A stretch of 32,634 nt of DNA from Ruminococcus sp. Its GTDB lineage: Bacteria > Bacillota > Clostridia > Oscillospirales > Ruminococcaceae. The DNA is taken from positions 1-32,634 of the forward strand of contig JAAVHJ010000035.1 in assembly GCA_014799805.1 (NCBI GenBank), given 5' to 3'. Positions 32,500-32,634 of this stretch are shown piece after piece; position 1 is the first letter of the stretch, and every line of letters starts with the position of its first letter. A model generated the notes under the pieces. The model was given only the letters and a program-made list of their open reading frames with translations. It ran no database searches and had not been told where the DNA came from. The translations under genes and the position numbers were made by a program.

Positions 32500-32634
32500 A
32501 TGGAACAGGTGGCAATATTTTGTGATGTAGATGATTTTTGTAAAGCATACGAGGAATATTGTATGCATTCGTTGATGATGGAAAAAAAGAAAGTCTTACC
32601 CAGGACAAGAATGGCATTAAGCGAAATTATAACA
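32500..32634 (+). CDS. IS982-family transposase, N-terminal 45 residues
   Basis: ATG 32500 opens 45 codons to the window edge. The protein begins MEQVAIFCDVDDFCKAYEEY and continues with LPRTRMALSEIIT. FCD-(V/I)-DDFC and the later LSEI-(I/M)-T are typical of the start of IS982 transposases (DDE type). The catalytic acids lie beyond the edge. The ribosome site is AAGG or GGCGG in the arm of an inverted repeat. Whether the copy is complete cannot be seen. Confidence 0.8.
   Translation, partial: MEQVAIFCDVDDFCKAYEEYCMHSLMMEKKKVLPRTRMALSEIIT

Larger units (their letters stand above)
32430..32634 (+). mobile_element. IS982-family insertion sequence, left part only
   Basis: The right end of the window enters a transposase gene of the IS982 family, preceded by a short leader with its own -10 (TATAAT 32451-32456; a weak -35, TAGAAA, at 32428-32433). 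The terminal inverted repeat and target duplication cannot be fixed because the right end is missing. The element probably begins between the terminator at 32400 and 32430. Confidence 0.65.

Overview
This AT-rich window looks chromosomal and comes from a Gram-positive, probably spore-forming gut or rumen Clostridia of the Ruminococcus type. The evidence is two dockerin-bearing secreted proteins (a GH10 xylanase and a trypsin-like protease), a CotF-type spore coat gene, Firmicutes-style AGGAGG ribosome binding sites, and promoters close to the sigma-A consensus (TTGACA-N17-TATAAT, often with an extended TGC).

Layout. (1) Positions 1-3960, minus strand: a cellulosome-related block. A CBM22-GH10-linker-dockerin xylanase has its own promoter. 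A second promoter drives an N-terminal-dockerin serine protease followed by a secreted tandem-repeat protein that runs off the left edge. (2) 4194-6238: a VTC-domain polyphosphate polymerase-like gene coupled to a DUF4956 membrane protein, convergent with two small spore-coat-type genes, one of only 59 residues. (3) 6436-13270: a TetR regulator, hypoxanthine phosphoribosyltransferase, a stand-alone TrpB2, glutamyl-tRNA synthetase, a divergent methionyl-tRNA synthetase-like protein with a degenerate KMSKS loop, and a small membrane protein. (4) 13321-17156: a PARG-type macro-domain gene whose N-terminus is cut off by an in-frame TAG, divergent from a TrkA-TrkH potassium uptake pair. (5) 17197-26247, minus strand: one long, tightly spaced operon for polyamine synthesis. 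Its order is arginine decarboxylase, unknown, SpeE, a protein made of three MerR-like HTH repeats, carboxy(nor)spermidine synthase, carboxynorspermidine decarboxylase, agmatine deiminase, N-carbamoylputrescine amidase, and a NYN/PIN-like protein with tandem repeats. The operon has a consensus promoter and a shared bidirectional terminator. (6) 26248-32634, plus strand: a gene-free stretch with two strong promoters and a probable structured small RNA, then a small protein plus heavy-metal-type P-ATPase, then an ABC transporter (ATPase plus FtsX-like permease). Both transport units carry the same dyad, GTTAGC-N4-GCTAAY, just after a -10 box. The window ends inside an IS982-family insertion sequence.

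How the genes work together. The polyamine operon encodes arginine to agmatine to N-carbamoylputrescine to putrescine, and then a carboxyspermidine route to spermidine. It also carries SpeE but no SpeD. The most unusual items are the triple-HTH protein inside this operon, the orphan structured RNA, the shared dyad over two transporter operons, the amber codon in the macro-domain gene, and a fold-back hairpin over the transposase start of the IS. No CRISPR array, rRNA or tRNA was recognised.
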